Source: Candidatus Peregrinibacteria bacterium RIFCSPLOWO2_01_FULL_39_12 (lineage in GTDB: Bacteria; Patescibacteriota; Gracilibacteria; UBA1369; LOWO2-01-FULL-3). From it: a DNA stretch of 7,454 nt. The stretch lies in contig MFXA01000017.1 of the NCBI GenBank assembly GCA_001787455.1, forward strand, positions 10,482 through 17,935, read 5' to 3'. Every line of letters starts with the position of its first letter. The first letter of the stretch is position 1. A program made the position numbers and the translations under genes. The notes below the pieces were generated by a model, which did no database searches, was not told the DNA's origin, and was given only the letters and a program-made list of their open reading frames with translations. Below, one piece after another: positions 1 to 6,744 of the stretch.

Positions 1-521
1 TTGAAAAAGCAATTGCGCACTTAAAGGAGGAGTTTTCACGACTTCAAATTGGCAGGGCAAATCCCGCGCTTATTGAAAATATTCCTGTGCTTATGTATGG
101 AGTTTCCCAGCCGCTAAAGGCTCTTGCCAGTATAACCACTCCTGATCCGAGAACTCTTGTAATTCAACCATGGGATAAAAATGCGCTTGCTCCGATAGAA
201 AAAGGGATTGTGGGAGTTGGGCTTGGATTGAATCCTATAAATGACGGTGTTATCGTGAGAATCAGCATTCCTTCTTTAACAGAGGAAAGAAGAGCAGAGT
301 TATGCAAGCATGTCAGGAAACTTTCGGAAGAAGCGAAAATTGCTGTCAGGAATTTCAGGCAGGATGTTATTAATAAGTTTAAGCAGATGAAGGCGGATAG
401 CGAAATCACTGAAGATGATTTGCATGGAGGGGAAAAGAAATTGCAGACAAAAGTTGATGATGTAAATTCTAAAATTGACGCAGCTGCTAAATCCAAGGAG
501 CAGGATGTTATGACAGTTTAG
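1..521 (+). CDS. frr: Ribosome recycling factor (partial, 5' end missing)
   Basis: Ribosome recycling factor splits the post-termination 70S complex together with EF-G so that subunits can be reused. The reading frame is open from base 3 to the TAG at 519-521, giving 172 visible residues against roughly 185 for the family, so about a dozen N-terminal residues lie off the left edge. An in-frame ATG at 87 falls inside the conserved domain and is not the true start. Visible family motifs are GRANPALIENIPV, the IQPWDK strand, IEKGI, LGLNPINDG and SLTEERRAEL. The C-terminal three-helix-bundle half ends in a lysine/aspartate-rich helix. In the conserved RN.RxD segment it reads RNFRQD, where many homologues have a second arginine. 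The gene is followed after 23 bp by rseP on the same strand, suggesting co-transcription. Identification is secure from motif order. Confidence 0.97.
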   Translation, partial: EKAIAHLKEEFSRLQIGRANPALIENIPVLMYGVSQPLKALASITTPDPRTLVIQPWDKNALAPIEKGIVGVGLGLNPINDGVIVRISIPSLTEERRAELCKHVRKLSEEAKIAVRNFRQDVINKFKQMKADSEITEDDLHGGEKKLQTKVDDVNSKIDAAAKSKEQDVMTV

Positions 522-544
522 TTTCTCATTCTTAAAAATTTATC

Positions 545-2155
545 ATGGATTATTTTTTTACTATTATTGTCTTTCTTGTAATTTTTTCGGTTATTGTTCT
601 TGTACATGAGTTCGGGCATTTTATTATGGCGAAAAGAGCAGGTATAAGAATTGACGAATTTGGCATAGGTTTGCCGCCGCGTGTATTCGGGAAAAAAGTT
701 GGGGAAACCATATATTCGGTGAATTGGATCCCTTTTGGCGGTTTTGTAAGGATGTTTGGGGAAGATAGTTCCGATCCAAAAGCTGCAAAGAGCAGTAGAA
801 GTTTTACCGCAAAGCCAATGCGCGCAAGGGCGAAAGTTATTGTTGCAGGTGTTGCGATGAATTTCTTATTGGCATGGCTTCTTTTATTTGTTGGGTTTAC
901 CTTTGGGATGGAACCTCTTTTGACTCCGAAGGATGTGTTTCCCGCTGTAAGCAACGAGCAAATAGTTTTGGAAGCCGGTGCTAAAGTTAAGTCTGTTGGA
1001 GTGGGGTCGTTGGCTGATTCCTCAGGATTTAAAGAAGGGGATATTGTGTATTCTGTAAATGGAGAAGCTGTTACAAGTCAGCTTTTTGCCGGTATTTTGA
1101 AAGATTCCAAAGCTGTTTATGGAGTTATACGCGATGGCAATGTATATGAGTTTAAAATTAATGATTCGATTGATAAAGGAAGCGGAATTGAGTTTTACAA
1201 TTTAACGCCTTTTCCGAGAGTCAAATTTTTTGAATTGGAGAAATATACGGATCTTTATAAGGTTGGGCTCAGGGCGGATGATGTGATTATTAAAGTCAAT
1301 GGTGAGCAGGTTTATACCGTTGAAGATTTTGAGAAATTGATTCGCGGTGTGCCTTTGCTTGAGTATGAAGTTTACAGGGACGGGTTGATGCATAAATTTA
1401 TTATTGAAAGAAGCGAGTCCAGAAAGGTTATTGTCTCGAGTGTTATTCCGGGTTCTCCTGCGGAAAAAGCCGGTATCAAGAACGAGGATATTATTTTGTC
1501 CGTGAACGGCAAGGAAATGATCGACAGTATGGAGCTTATAAAATTTGTCGAAGATCATCAAAATGAAGTGATTGCCTATAATGTTCTGCGTGAAGGGCAG
1601 CGTATTTTTTATGAAATTAAGCCGGAGAACGGGAAAATAGGGGTTTATCTTTCCGAGCTTATGAATTATGGAATAGATCAGGGGGTTAGTGTTTACAATG
1701 TTGATCTTTTGTCTTCCGTGATTGAGATTAAGGATGAAAAATATCCTTTTTATATTTCCATATATAAGGGTTTTTATGAAACGTACCGGCTTTCCACTCT
1801 TACAATCGATATGTTTATCGGTTTTGTTAATGGATTCCTTAAAACGGGCGAGATTGATGATTCTGTTGCTGGACCTGTCGGGATTGCCCAAATGACGCAT
1901 GGGTTTATGAAAGAAGGCGCTATTTCTCTGATCAGGTTTATGGCACTTTTGTCTTTGAGTTTGGCCGCTATAAATATTTTGCCGTTTCCCGCGCTTGATG
2001 GAGGCAGGCTTCTGTTTATTCTGATTGAACTTTTGCTTGGGAGAAAAATTCCGCAGAAATGGGAGGCTAAAGTCCATGCTTTGGGATATGTGATTATTCT
2101 GGGGTTGATTTTGGTGGTAACGTATAGCGATATATTAAGGCTTTTAGGTTTGTAG
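545..2155 (+). CDS. rseP: Site-2 family intramembrane zinc metalloprotease RseP/RasP, with three apparent PDZ domains
   Basis: This membrane-embedded protease cleaves transmembrane segments of type II membrane proteins, typically anti-sigma factors and leftover signal peptides, after a first cut outside the membrane. The protein has 536 residues. Helix 1 (about 4-20) runs into the zinc motif HEFGH at 21-25. GGFVRM lies at 65-70 and a second helix at about 99-120. The helix carrying NILPFPALDGG (477-487) supplies the third zinc ligand, Asp485, and a last helix spans about 511-531. Between helices 2 and 3 are three PDZ-like units: about 145-205 (GFKEGDIVYSVNGE), 220-290 (GLRADDVIIKVNGE) and 294-360 (SPAEKAGIKNEDIILSVNG). 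Known relatives have one (RasP, about 420 aa) or two (E. coli RseP, 450 aa), so this one is long. All catalytic residues are present. The ATG at 545 is chosen because it places helix 1 at the N terminus; no Shine-Dalgarno precedes it. Confidence 0.96.
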   Translation: MDYFFTIIVFLVIFSVIVLVHEFGHFIMAKRAGIRIDEFGIGLPPRVFGKKVGETIYSVNWIPFGGFVRMFGEDSSDPKAAKSSRSFTAKPMRARAKVIVAGVAMNFLLAWLLLFVGFTFGMEPLLTPKDVFPAVSNEQIVLEAGAKVKSVGVGSLADSSGFKEGDIVYSVNGEAVTSQLFAGILKDSKAVYGVIRDGNVYEFKINDSIDKGSGIEFYNLTPFPRVKFFELEKYTDLYKVGLRADDVIIKVNGEQVYTVEDFEKLIRGVPLLEYEVYRDGLMHKFIIERSESRKVIVSSVIPGSPAEKAGIKNEDIILSVNGKEMIDSMELIKFVEDHQNEVIAYNVLREGQRIFYEIKPENGKIGVYLSELMNYGIDQGVSVYNVDLLSSVIEIKDEKYPFYISIYKGFYETYRLSTLTIDMFIGFVNGFLKTGEIDDSVAGPVGIAQMTHGFMKEGAISLIRFMALLSLSLAAINILPFPALDGGRLLFILIELLLGRKIPQKWEAKVHALGYVIILGLILVVTYSDILRLLGL

Positions 2156-2159
2156 GTGT

Positions 2160-2281
2160 GACATGCTTGGGAATTGTGCACTGTTGCGTCAACTTCGCCA
2201 TTTTCTCCTCGCTGTACTTGTTCAGTACGGCTGTGTCGCAAATGTCTCGTTTCCTTGCATTGCAACAATTTCAAGCACGTC
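2160..2281. repeat. 122-bp imperfect palindromic element (MITE-like or structured RNA/terminator)
   Basis: The two ends are inverted copies of each other. Bases 2160-2180 begin GACATGCTTGGGAATTGT, and the reverse complement of 2261-2281 begins GACGTGCTTGAAATTGTT. With one gap on each side, about 18 of 22 aligned positions agree. At the centre is a clean hairpin: GCTGTACT (2211-2218), loop TGTTC, then AGTACGGC (2224-2231), which is eight pairs including one T-G wobble. A small palindrome TTGCATTGCAA sits at 2255-2265. The right arm is followed directly by six T residues (2282-2287), so on the + strand it could work as a transcription terminator for frr-rseP. No target-site duplication is evident. 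It begins four bases after the rseP stop codon. The palindrome is visible directly; its being a dispersed repeat is an inference, since only one copy occurs in this window. Confidence 0.6.
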
Positions 2282-2447
2282 TTTTTTGTTGAAGTATTTT
2301 TACTTGCGAATGTGGCTGGTTTTGTATTGTAGGATTATTGTGTGATTGTTTTTAATGTTTTGTAATATATGGATTTTTACTAAATGTTGGTGGTGATGGA
2401 AGGGGAGTATCTATAGGTTGTGGGTATGAATTTTGCGATTAAAAGGC

Positions 2448-2475
2448 TTGTTTGCGGGCTGTTAAGTGATATTAT
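2448..2475 (+). promoter_or_regulatory. Probable dnaA promoter (extended -10)
   Basis: TTGTTT at 2448-2453 is followed after 16 bases by TATTAT at 2470-2475, which matches five of six positions of the sigma-70 -10 box. The preceding TGA (2467-2469) makes an extended -10, TGATATTAT. Transcription would start near 2482, leaving a leader of about 47 bases before the dnaA ATG at 2529. This also argues against the upstream in-frame GTG at 2466, which would then lie outside the transcript. The -35 match is weak (TTG only). Confidence 0.42.
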
Positions 2476-2528
2476 TTGTCGGCAAAGGGAAACCTTGGCT
2501 TGGGCATTATTTTTTAGTTTGGCGGGGC

Positions 2529-3968
2529 ATGGATAAAAAAGATTTTTGGATCTCAGTTTTAAATCGTTTGCAACCTACAATTAAAAAGGCGCATTTTTTA
2601 ACTTGGTTTCAAAATACAACTATTGTTGAGAAAAAAAATGGAACTGTTACTGTCGGCGTTCCAACCACATTTGCACAGAATTGGATTTCTGCAAAATATG
2701 ACGTGAAAATTCTTCAATCTGTACAAGAATTGGATTCTTCCATCACGAAAATCGCGTATGAAGTTGTTGGAAAACTTAGCGATGAGGGAAATCATGATGC
2801 CGTTGATGTTCGTACTATTTCTTCCGTTGAGGATGATCAAAAAAAAGTTAGGAAAGTAAGAGATTTAAACGAAGTTATTGTTGCGAGGGGATCATCTACA
2901 AGAGTTTCAAGCCAGATGATGAATGATCGGTATAAATTGGGGAATTTTGTTGTGGGTTTGGATAACAGGCTTCCTCATGCCGCTTGTCAGGCTGTTTCCA
3001 GCATACCGGGCGGGATTTATAATCCTTTATATATTTATGGCTCTGTCGGTTTGGGAAAAACGCATCTTCTTCAGGCTGTCGGGAATGAAATCTTAAAGAA
3101 ATATCCCGATAAAATTGTTAAATATATTACCGCAGAGCGTTTTGTGACCGAAATTGTTGAAGCTATCTCCAAGAGATATATGAAAAGTTTTAAAGAGCAG
3201 TATAGAAACGTGGATTGTTTTTTAATTGATGATGTCCAGTTTTTTGCTCGAAAAGATTCTTCTCAGCAAGAGTTTTTTTACACTTTCAATGAGTTGTACG
3301 ATGGAAATAAACAGATTGTTTTAACAAGCGACAGGGCTCCTTCCGAGCTTCAGGAACTGGATGAGAGGTTAAAAAGCCGTTTCGGGATGGGAATGGTTGT
3401 TGAAATTCTCCCTCCGGATTTTGAGACCAGATTGGCTATTTTGGGTCAAAAATGCGCAGAATATGAGATGATTGTTGATCCGGAAATCCTTTATTTGATC
3501 GCCAATAATCTTACTGGGAGCGTACGGGGGCTTGAAGGTGTTTTGAAACAGGTATCTGCGGATTGCCGATTATTCGACAAAGTTCCTACAATTCGTTCCG
3601 TTGCCGAAATTATTAAAAGAACGAATAGGGCTCAGAAAATAATAGGTTATGATTCCGATCTGGATGAAAAGGCAAAAATTGTTAAAAGCGCGATGGATGT
3701 TATTCAGATTGTAGCTTCGTATTACAATGTGACTGTTGAAGATGTTATAGGAAAGGATAGACATGGAGATGTAATGCTTCCCCGACAGGTTTCAATGTAT
3801 TTGATCAAAAATGAGCTTGGGGAGTCTTATGAAAAAATAGGGGAGGGGTTTGGCGGTCGAAACCATACTACGGTGATGCATGCGTGCAATAAAACCGCGA
3901 AAGAACTTAGGACAAATCTTCGGCTGGTGAAAACGGTGAATGCAATTAAGAGGGATATGGGGCTATAG
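2529..3968 (+). CDS. dnaA: Chromosomal replication initiator protein DnaA
   Basis: DnaA is the AAA+ ATPase that binds DnaA boxes at oriC, oligomerises, opens the duplex and helps load DnaB. The protein has 479 residues, a normal length. Domain I (1 to about 80) starts MDKKDFWISVLNRLQ and includes LTWFQN. A short charged linker (about 81-130) follows. The AAA+ core has Walker A GSVGLGKT at 171-178, Walker B FLIDD at 231-235, sensor 1 LTSD at 265-268, the box VII segment DERLKSRFG at 278-286 with the arginine finger, and sensor 2 VRGLEG at 332-337. Domain IV carries the DNA-binding signature GRNHTTVMHA at 443-452. The frame is open back to a GTG at 2466, but those 21 extra residues match nothing in DnaA, so the ATG at 2529 is preferred. 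GGCGGGG lies only one base before that ATG, too close for a normal ribosome-binding site. No dnaN or rpmH flanks it. Confidence 0.98.
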   Translation: MDKKDFWISVLNRLQPTIKKAHFLTWFQNTTIVEKKNGTVTVGVPTTFAQNWISAKYDVKILQSVQELDSSITKIAYEVVGKLSDEGNHDAVDVRTISSVEDDQKKVRKVRDLNEVIVARGSSTRVSSQMMNDRYKLGNFVVGLDNRLPHAACQAVSSIPGGIYNPLYIYGSVGLGKTHLLQAVGNEILKKYPDKIVKYITAERFVTEIVEAISKRYMKSFKEQYRNVDCFLIDDVQFFARKDSSQQEFFYTFNELYDGNKQIVLTSDRAPSELQELDERLKSRFGMGMVVEILPPDFETRLAILGQKCAEYEMIVDPEILYLIANNLTGSVRGLEGVLKQVSADCRLFDKVPTIRSVAEIIKRTNRAQKIIGYDSDLDEKAKIVKSAMDVIQIVASYYNVTVEDVIGKDRHGDVMLPRQVSMYLIKNELGESYEKIGEGFGGRNHTTVMHACNKTAKELRTNLRLVKTVNAIKRDMGL

Positions 3969-4047
3969 GACTCACTCGTTTTCTGCTTTACAAACCTCTT
4001 TTTTCATGTTTAAATTTGCATAAGTTAGGTTTTTAAAATAACGATTT

Positions 4048-5388
4048 ATGTATTATAGACCACATTCAAGCAGGCGCTCAAGCCCGCTCGATTATCTTCT
4101 TCCATTTATGATAATCATAAGTATCGGGATTATCCTTGTACTTGGATTTTCTTTGGTCCGTGCTCTTTTTTCCGGTGAAGATACAAAAGCTGCTTATATG
4201 CATTTGGTTTCGGGAAGCGCGCAAATGAAAGCATGGGGGACGGATCGGTTTTTTGATTTGTCTTCGGATTCCCTGATTATGCAGGGGGACGAAATTATGA
4301 CTTCCGCAGATTCGAAAGTTATTGTGGAATTTTTTGACGGAACTATTATGCGTGTTGATTCCGGAAGTGATGTGGTTTTTGAAGGAATGAATGAGGAAAA
4401 TGATTCTTCTCAATTTCAAATCCAGCTTCTTGACGGCAAGGTATGGCTTAATAAGCTTTATAAAGATACTTCTTCTAATATTGTGATTAAATTGGCGGAT
4501 GTTGCTGTTTCTGCGGGTGTTGCCAGTATTTTTGAGGTTGAAAATGGAGAAGATCAGGTTGTAAGAGTTGTAGGTGTGTTTGAAGAAGGCGGGGCTTTAG
4601 TTGATGTTTTGGCTAAGGATGGAGATAAGGTAATTGAAAGTGAAACCGTTGGTGTCGGACAGGAAATTATCTTTACAAAAGAAGTTTTAGCCAGTTATTT
4701 TGCTTATAAGAGTCCTACGGTTCTTTCCGGTATTTCGGATGATTTTAAGGTGGCTCAGTGGTATATATGGAATATTTCCGAGGATAAATCTCCCGCTTTG
4801 TTTGAAAAAACAGGGTTTGGGGAAAATTTTGATTTGGTGAAGGTGGAGCCGATAGCGGCTGAAAATGAAGCTGTGGGGGATGCTGTTTCTGATGTAGCGG
4901 TTGGGGATGAGGTAGCTGTTGAGGCGGTAGATAAAACTGTGGATGGTGCTTCTCCGGCTGTTGGTAGTGTCAAAGTTACAACTCCCAAAATCACTTCTGT
5001 TGCCGGAAAAACTTCTGTTAATGCCAACGGTTTTTATGAAGTGACCGGGCATCTTGCAACTTTGACAGGGCAGGTTTCCGGTGCTGATAAAGTTCAAGTA
5101 AGCGGTTATACTTTGCAAAAGTTTAAATCAGGGGACAGTACTTGGACTTATTTTGCAAACGCTGATTATGGCTTAATGAAAGCCGGAGAGAATATTTATG
5201 AAGTTTATGCTTTTGATGCGTCGGGAAATAAAAGTGAAAAATTAACTGTGAAAGTTTTGTACACGCCGGCTGTGGCGAGTCCTGCGGCAAGTTCGACTGG
5301 TGGTGTGAGCGGTGATTTATCTGATTCATCTGGAACTGAAGAGATTCCTGTCGGTCCTTATGGAGAAGGCAGTGTTGTCGAAGATTAA
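4048..5388 (+). CDS. Membrane-anchored protein with FecR-like domain and C-terminal Ig-like domain
   Basis: I recognise the domain style but not a named gene. The 446-residue protein has a short basic N terminus (MYYRPHSSRRSS), one membrane helix at about 16-41, and everything else outside, i.e. N-in/C-out topology. Residues about 51-210 look like a FecR domain: VSGSAQMKAWG, the ILTxADSKVxxxFxDGT-type core (EIMTSADSKVIVEFFDGTI at 82-100), LLDGKVW, VSAGVASIFEV and VGVGQEI. An alanine/valine/acid-rich spacer (about 265-305) leads to a probable Ig-like domain at about 311-405 (GENIYEVYAFDASGNKSE). The last 40 residues are a Ser/Gly/Ala-rich tail. Classical FecR proteins are anti-sigma regulators with a cytosolic domain before the helix; here only about 15 residues precede it, and no sigma factor or TonB receptor is adjacent. 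A structural or adhesive envelope role is therefore as likely as signalling. It stands 79 bp after dnaA and ends two bases from mltG. No Shine-Dalgarno is seen. Confidence 0.8.
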   Translation: MYYRPHSSRRSSPLDYLLPFMIIISIGIILVLGFSLVRALFSGEDTKAAYMHLVSGSAQMKAWGTDRFFDLSSDSLIMQGDEIMTSADSKVIVEFFDGTIMRVDSGSDVVFEGMNEENDSSQFQIQLLDGKVWLNKLYKDTSSNIVIKLADVAVSAGVASIFEVENGEDQVVRVVGVFEEGGALVDVLAKDGDKVIESETVGVGQEIIFTKEVLASYFAYKSPTVLSGISDDFKVAQWYIWNISEDKSPALFEKTGFGENFDLVKVEPIAAENEAVGDAVSDVAVGDEVAVEAVDKTVDGASPAVGSVKVTTPKITSVAGKTSVNANGFYEVTGHLATLTGQVSGADKVQVSGYTLQKFKSGDSTWTYFANADYGLMKAGENIYEVYAFDASGNKSEKLTVKVLYTPAVASPAASSTGGVSGDLSDSSGTEEIPVGPYGEGSVVED

Positions 5389-5390
5389 AA

Positions 5391-6407
5391 TTACAAATAT
5401 TTCTTCCTGTTCGCATTATGTTCCTCGTTTGTTTCTGCGTAAATTACTTCGCCGGTATCAAGTGTTGTTAAGTAAAACCAGTAATTGCTTTGCTCCGGAA
5501 ATATGGCGGCTGTGATACTTTCTATACTAGGATTTGAGACTGGTCCCGGTGGCAGACCTGCATATTTTCGCGTGTTGTACGGTGAGTCAATTTCCAAATC
5601 TTCCGAGGTTATTTTGCGATCATTCGTTATGTATAAAAGTGTTGCGTCCGCTCCCAACGGCCATGCGTTTTCCAGCCTTTTCCATAAGATTCCGGAAACC
5701 ATTTTTCTATCTGAAAAACTTCTTACTTCGTTTTCTATAATTGAAGCCATTGTTATTATCTGATGAAAAGAATATTTTGACTGACTTTTCGGCAACTCCG
5801 TGATTTTTTTCTCAAAATTGTCCAAGGTGAGATAAATTAAATCTTCAGGTTTGAAATCCGCCGGATCCAAAAAATAAGTGTCCGGATAAATGTATCCTTC
5901 AAGCGGGGAGGCAAGAGTTTCGAGAATTTTCTTATCTAAAAATTGATAATACTGCCATCCGTTAAAATCTTTTACAGCTTTAAGAAATTTCCCCGGATTT
6001 ATTAAAGTGAGATCGACCAGTTTTTGATCGATATCTTTTAAAGTGATTCCTTCTTGGATTGTGATTATAAATTCCGCCTGACTTGGATCTGTTATTGCGG
6101 TAAGAATTTTCTTTACATTCATGTTCTTGCTCAGCAAAAAGCGACCTGCGATTATTTTTTCTCCAAGATTGTTGAATTTCGTGTACAGGTAAAATGCAGT
6201 TTGGTTTTTTATAAGATTTTTTTCTTTAAGATTTTTCCCTATCTCTTTGGCTGTTGAGCCTTTTTTAATCTGAAATGAGATTGTTTCTTCCGAATTTTCA
6301 TCTACAGGATTTTCTATATATGAAACATATTTCAAATATACGATTGATAGAAAAATCGCCGTAAAAGTCAGTGCAAAATAAATCCGTTTGTTTCTTTTAT
6401 GCAGCAC
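5391..6407 (-). CDS. mltG: Endolytic murein transglycosylase MltG (YceG-like)
   Basis: MltG cuts nascent peptidoglycan glycan strands from the outer face of the membrane and is thought to set strand length by terminating elongation. The 338-residue protein has a basic N terminus, a membrane helix at about 9-28, a LysM-like segment at about 43-92 (ISFQIKKGSTAKEIGKNL), and the catalytic domain. Diagnostic motifs are PLEGYIYPDTY (168-178), ASIIENE (221-227) with the predicted catalytic Glu225, PLGADATLLY (250-259), SPYNTRKYAGLPPGPVSNP (275-293), and the C-terminal ETNEEHNANRKKYL. All match the family. The start codon is GTG (complement of 6405-6407): an in-frame stop lies four codons upstream and no earlier start is available. 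The gene begins 16 bp after ybaB and is probably co-transcribed with it. Its leader is almost all A with no Shine-Dalgarno. Confidence 0.96.
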   Translation of the reverse strand: MLHKRNKRIYFALTFTAIFLSIVYLKYVSYIENPVDENSEETISFQIKKGSTAKEIGKNLKEKNLIKNQTAFYLYTKFNNLGEKIIAGRFLLSKNMNVKKILTAITDPSQAEFIITIQEGITLKDIDQKLVDLTLINPGKFLKAVKDFNGWQYYQFLDKKILETLASPLEGYIYPDTYFLDPADFKPEDLIYLTLDNFEKKITELPKSQSKYSFHQIITMASIIENEVRSFSDRKMVSGILWKRLENAWPLGADATLLYITNDRKITSEDLEIDSPYNTRKYAGLPPGPVSNPSIESITAAIFPEQSNYWFYLTTLDTGEVIYAETNEEHNANRKKYL

Positions 6408-6423
6408 TGTTTTTTGTTATTTT

Positions 6424-6711
6424 TTAGCTTAATCCGGGGAATGAGTCGCCCATTACGCCTTTCATTGTTTCCGCGCCTATTTGTTGAGATCTTTTTATGG
6501 CTTTATTCAGCGCTTTAACCAAGCTTTCTTCCAAATGTTTTTTGTTTAGGACTGTTTCATCTTTAATCTCCACTTTAACCACCTCTTGTTCGCCGTTTAT
6601 GACAACCATAATACTGCCATCTTCCGCTTCTATATGAATATTTTTCAGCTTACCTTTAATTTCCCGGGCTTGTTTTTGCAGTCTGTATAATTCTTTTGCT
6701 TTTTCGAACAT
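6424..6711 (-). CDS. ybaB: YbaB/EbfC family nucleoid-associated DNA-binding protein
   Basis: Members of this family are small dimeric proteins that bind DNA with little sequence preference and help shape the nucleoid. In many bacteria the gene sits next to dnaX or recR, which are not present here. The 95-residue product is slightly short for the family (about 100-110). Visible features are an N-terminal helix rich in Lys/Gln/Arg (FEKAKELYRLQKQAREIKGKL), a central beta sheet (IEAEDGSIMVVINGEQEVVKVEI), and a C-terminal helix (LEESLVKALNKAIKRSQQIGAETM) ending near GVMGDSFPGL, which resembles the family's usual glycine/proline-containing end. The start is an ATG complementary to 6709-6711, about 27 bases after the predicted transcription start. 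It appears to be the first gene of a ybaB-mltG operon. Confidence 0.93.
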   Translation of the reverse strand: MFEKAKELYRLQKQAREIKGKLKNIHIEAEDGSIMVVINGEQEVVKVEIKDETVLNKKHLEESLVKALNKAIKRSQQIGAETMKGVMGDSFPGLS

Positions 6712-6744
6712 ATTTTTTACTTGGTTACTGAAATTTGCTCGCTG

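Larger units (their letters stand above)
2156..2528. other. Non-coding region between rseP and dnaA
   Basis: This 373-bp gap has no convincing gene. Its left third is a 122-bp imperfect palindrome (2160-2281). The middle, about 2282-2400, is AT-rich with T-runs. The right part, about 2448-2475, carries a likely dnaA promoter. Because it precedes dnaA it is the natural place to look for oriC, but I see no cluster of the DnaA box TTATCCACA on either strand. The nearest match is TGTGGGTAT at 2419-2427, two mismatches from the reverse complement of the consensus, and it stands alone. A 60-codon frame at 2163-2345 is open but runs straight through the palindrome and resembles no protein I know. 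Confidence 0.7.

Noticed and set aside
1202..2274. Long minus-strand frames over rseP (1202-2077 and 1774-2274)
   Set aside because: They lie opposite a full-length, motif-complete rseP and their translations look like low-complexity antisense shadow.
2163..2345. 60-codon + strand frame after rseP as a small protein gene
   Set aside because: It is mostly the translation of the palindromic element, resembles no family I know, has no ribosome-binding site, and the opposite strand of the same DNA is equally open.
2338..2368. TTGTGT and TAATAT as a dnaA promoter
   Set aside because: The spacer is 19 bases and the -35 is poor; the extended -10 at 2467-2475 is a better candidate.
2419..2427. TGTGGGTAT as a DnaA box
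   Set aside because: It has two mismatches to the consensus and no companion sites nearby, so it is not enough to call an origin.
2466..2528. A 21-residue N-terminal extension of DnaA starting at GTG 2466
   Set aside because: The extra residues do not resemble DnaA domain I, which begins properly at the ATG at 2529, and the predicted promoter -10 lies at 2470-2475, inside this stretch.
4687..5416. Overlapping minus-strand frames under the FecR-like gene
   Set aside because: Several frames are open only because the coding strand is low in certain codons in the Ala/Val/Asp-rich linker; none shows a recognisable domain or start signal.
5485..6257. Plus-strand frames opposite mltG
   Set aside because: They overlap the conserved catalytic domain of mltG on the other strand and have no family resemblance.
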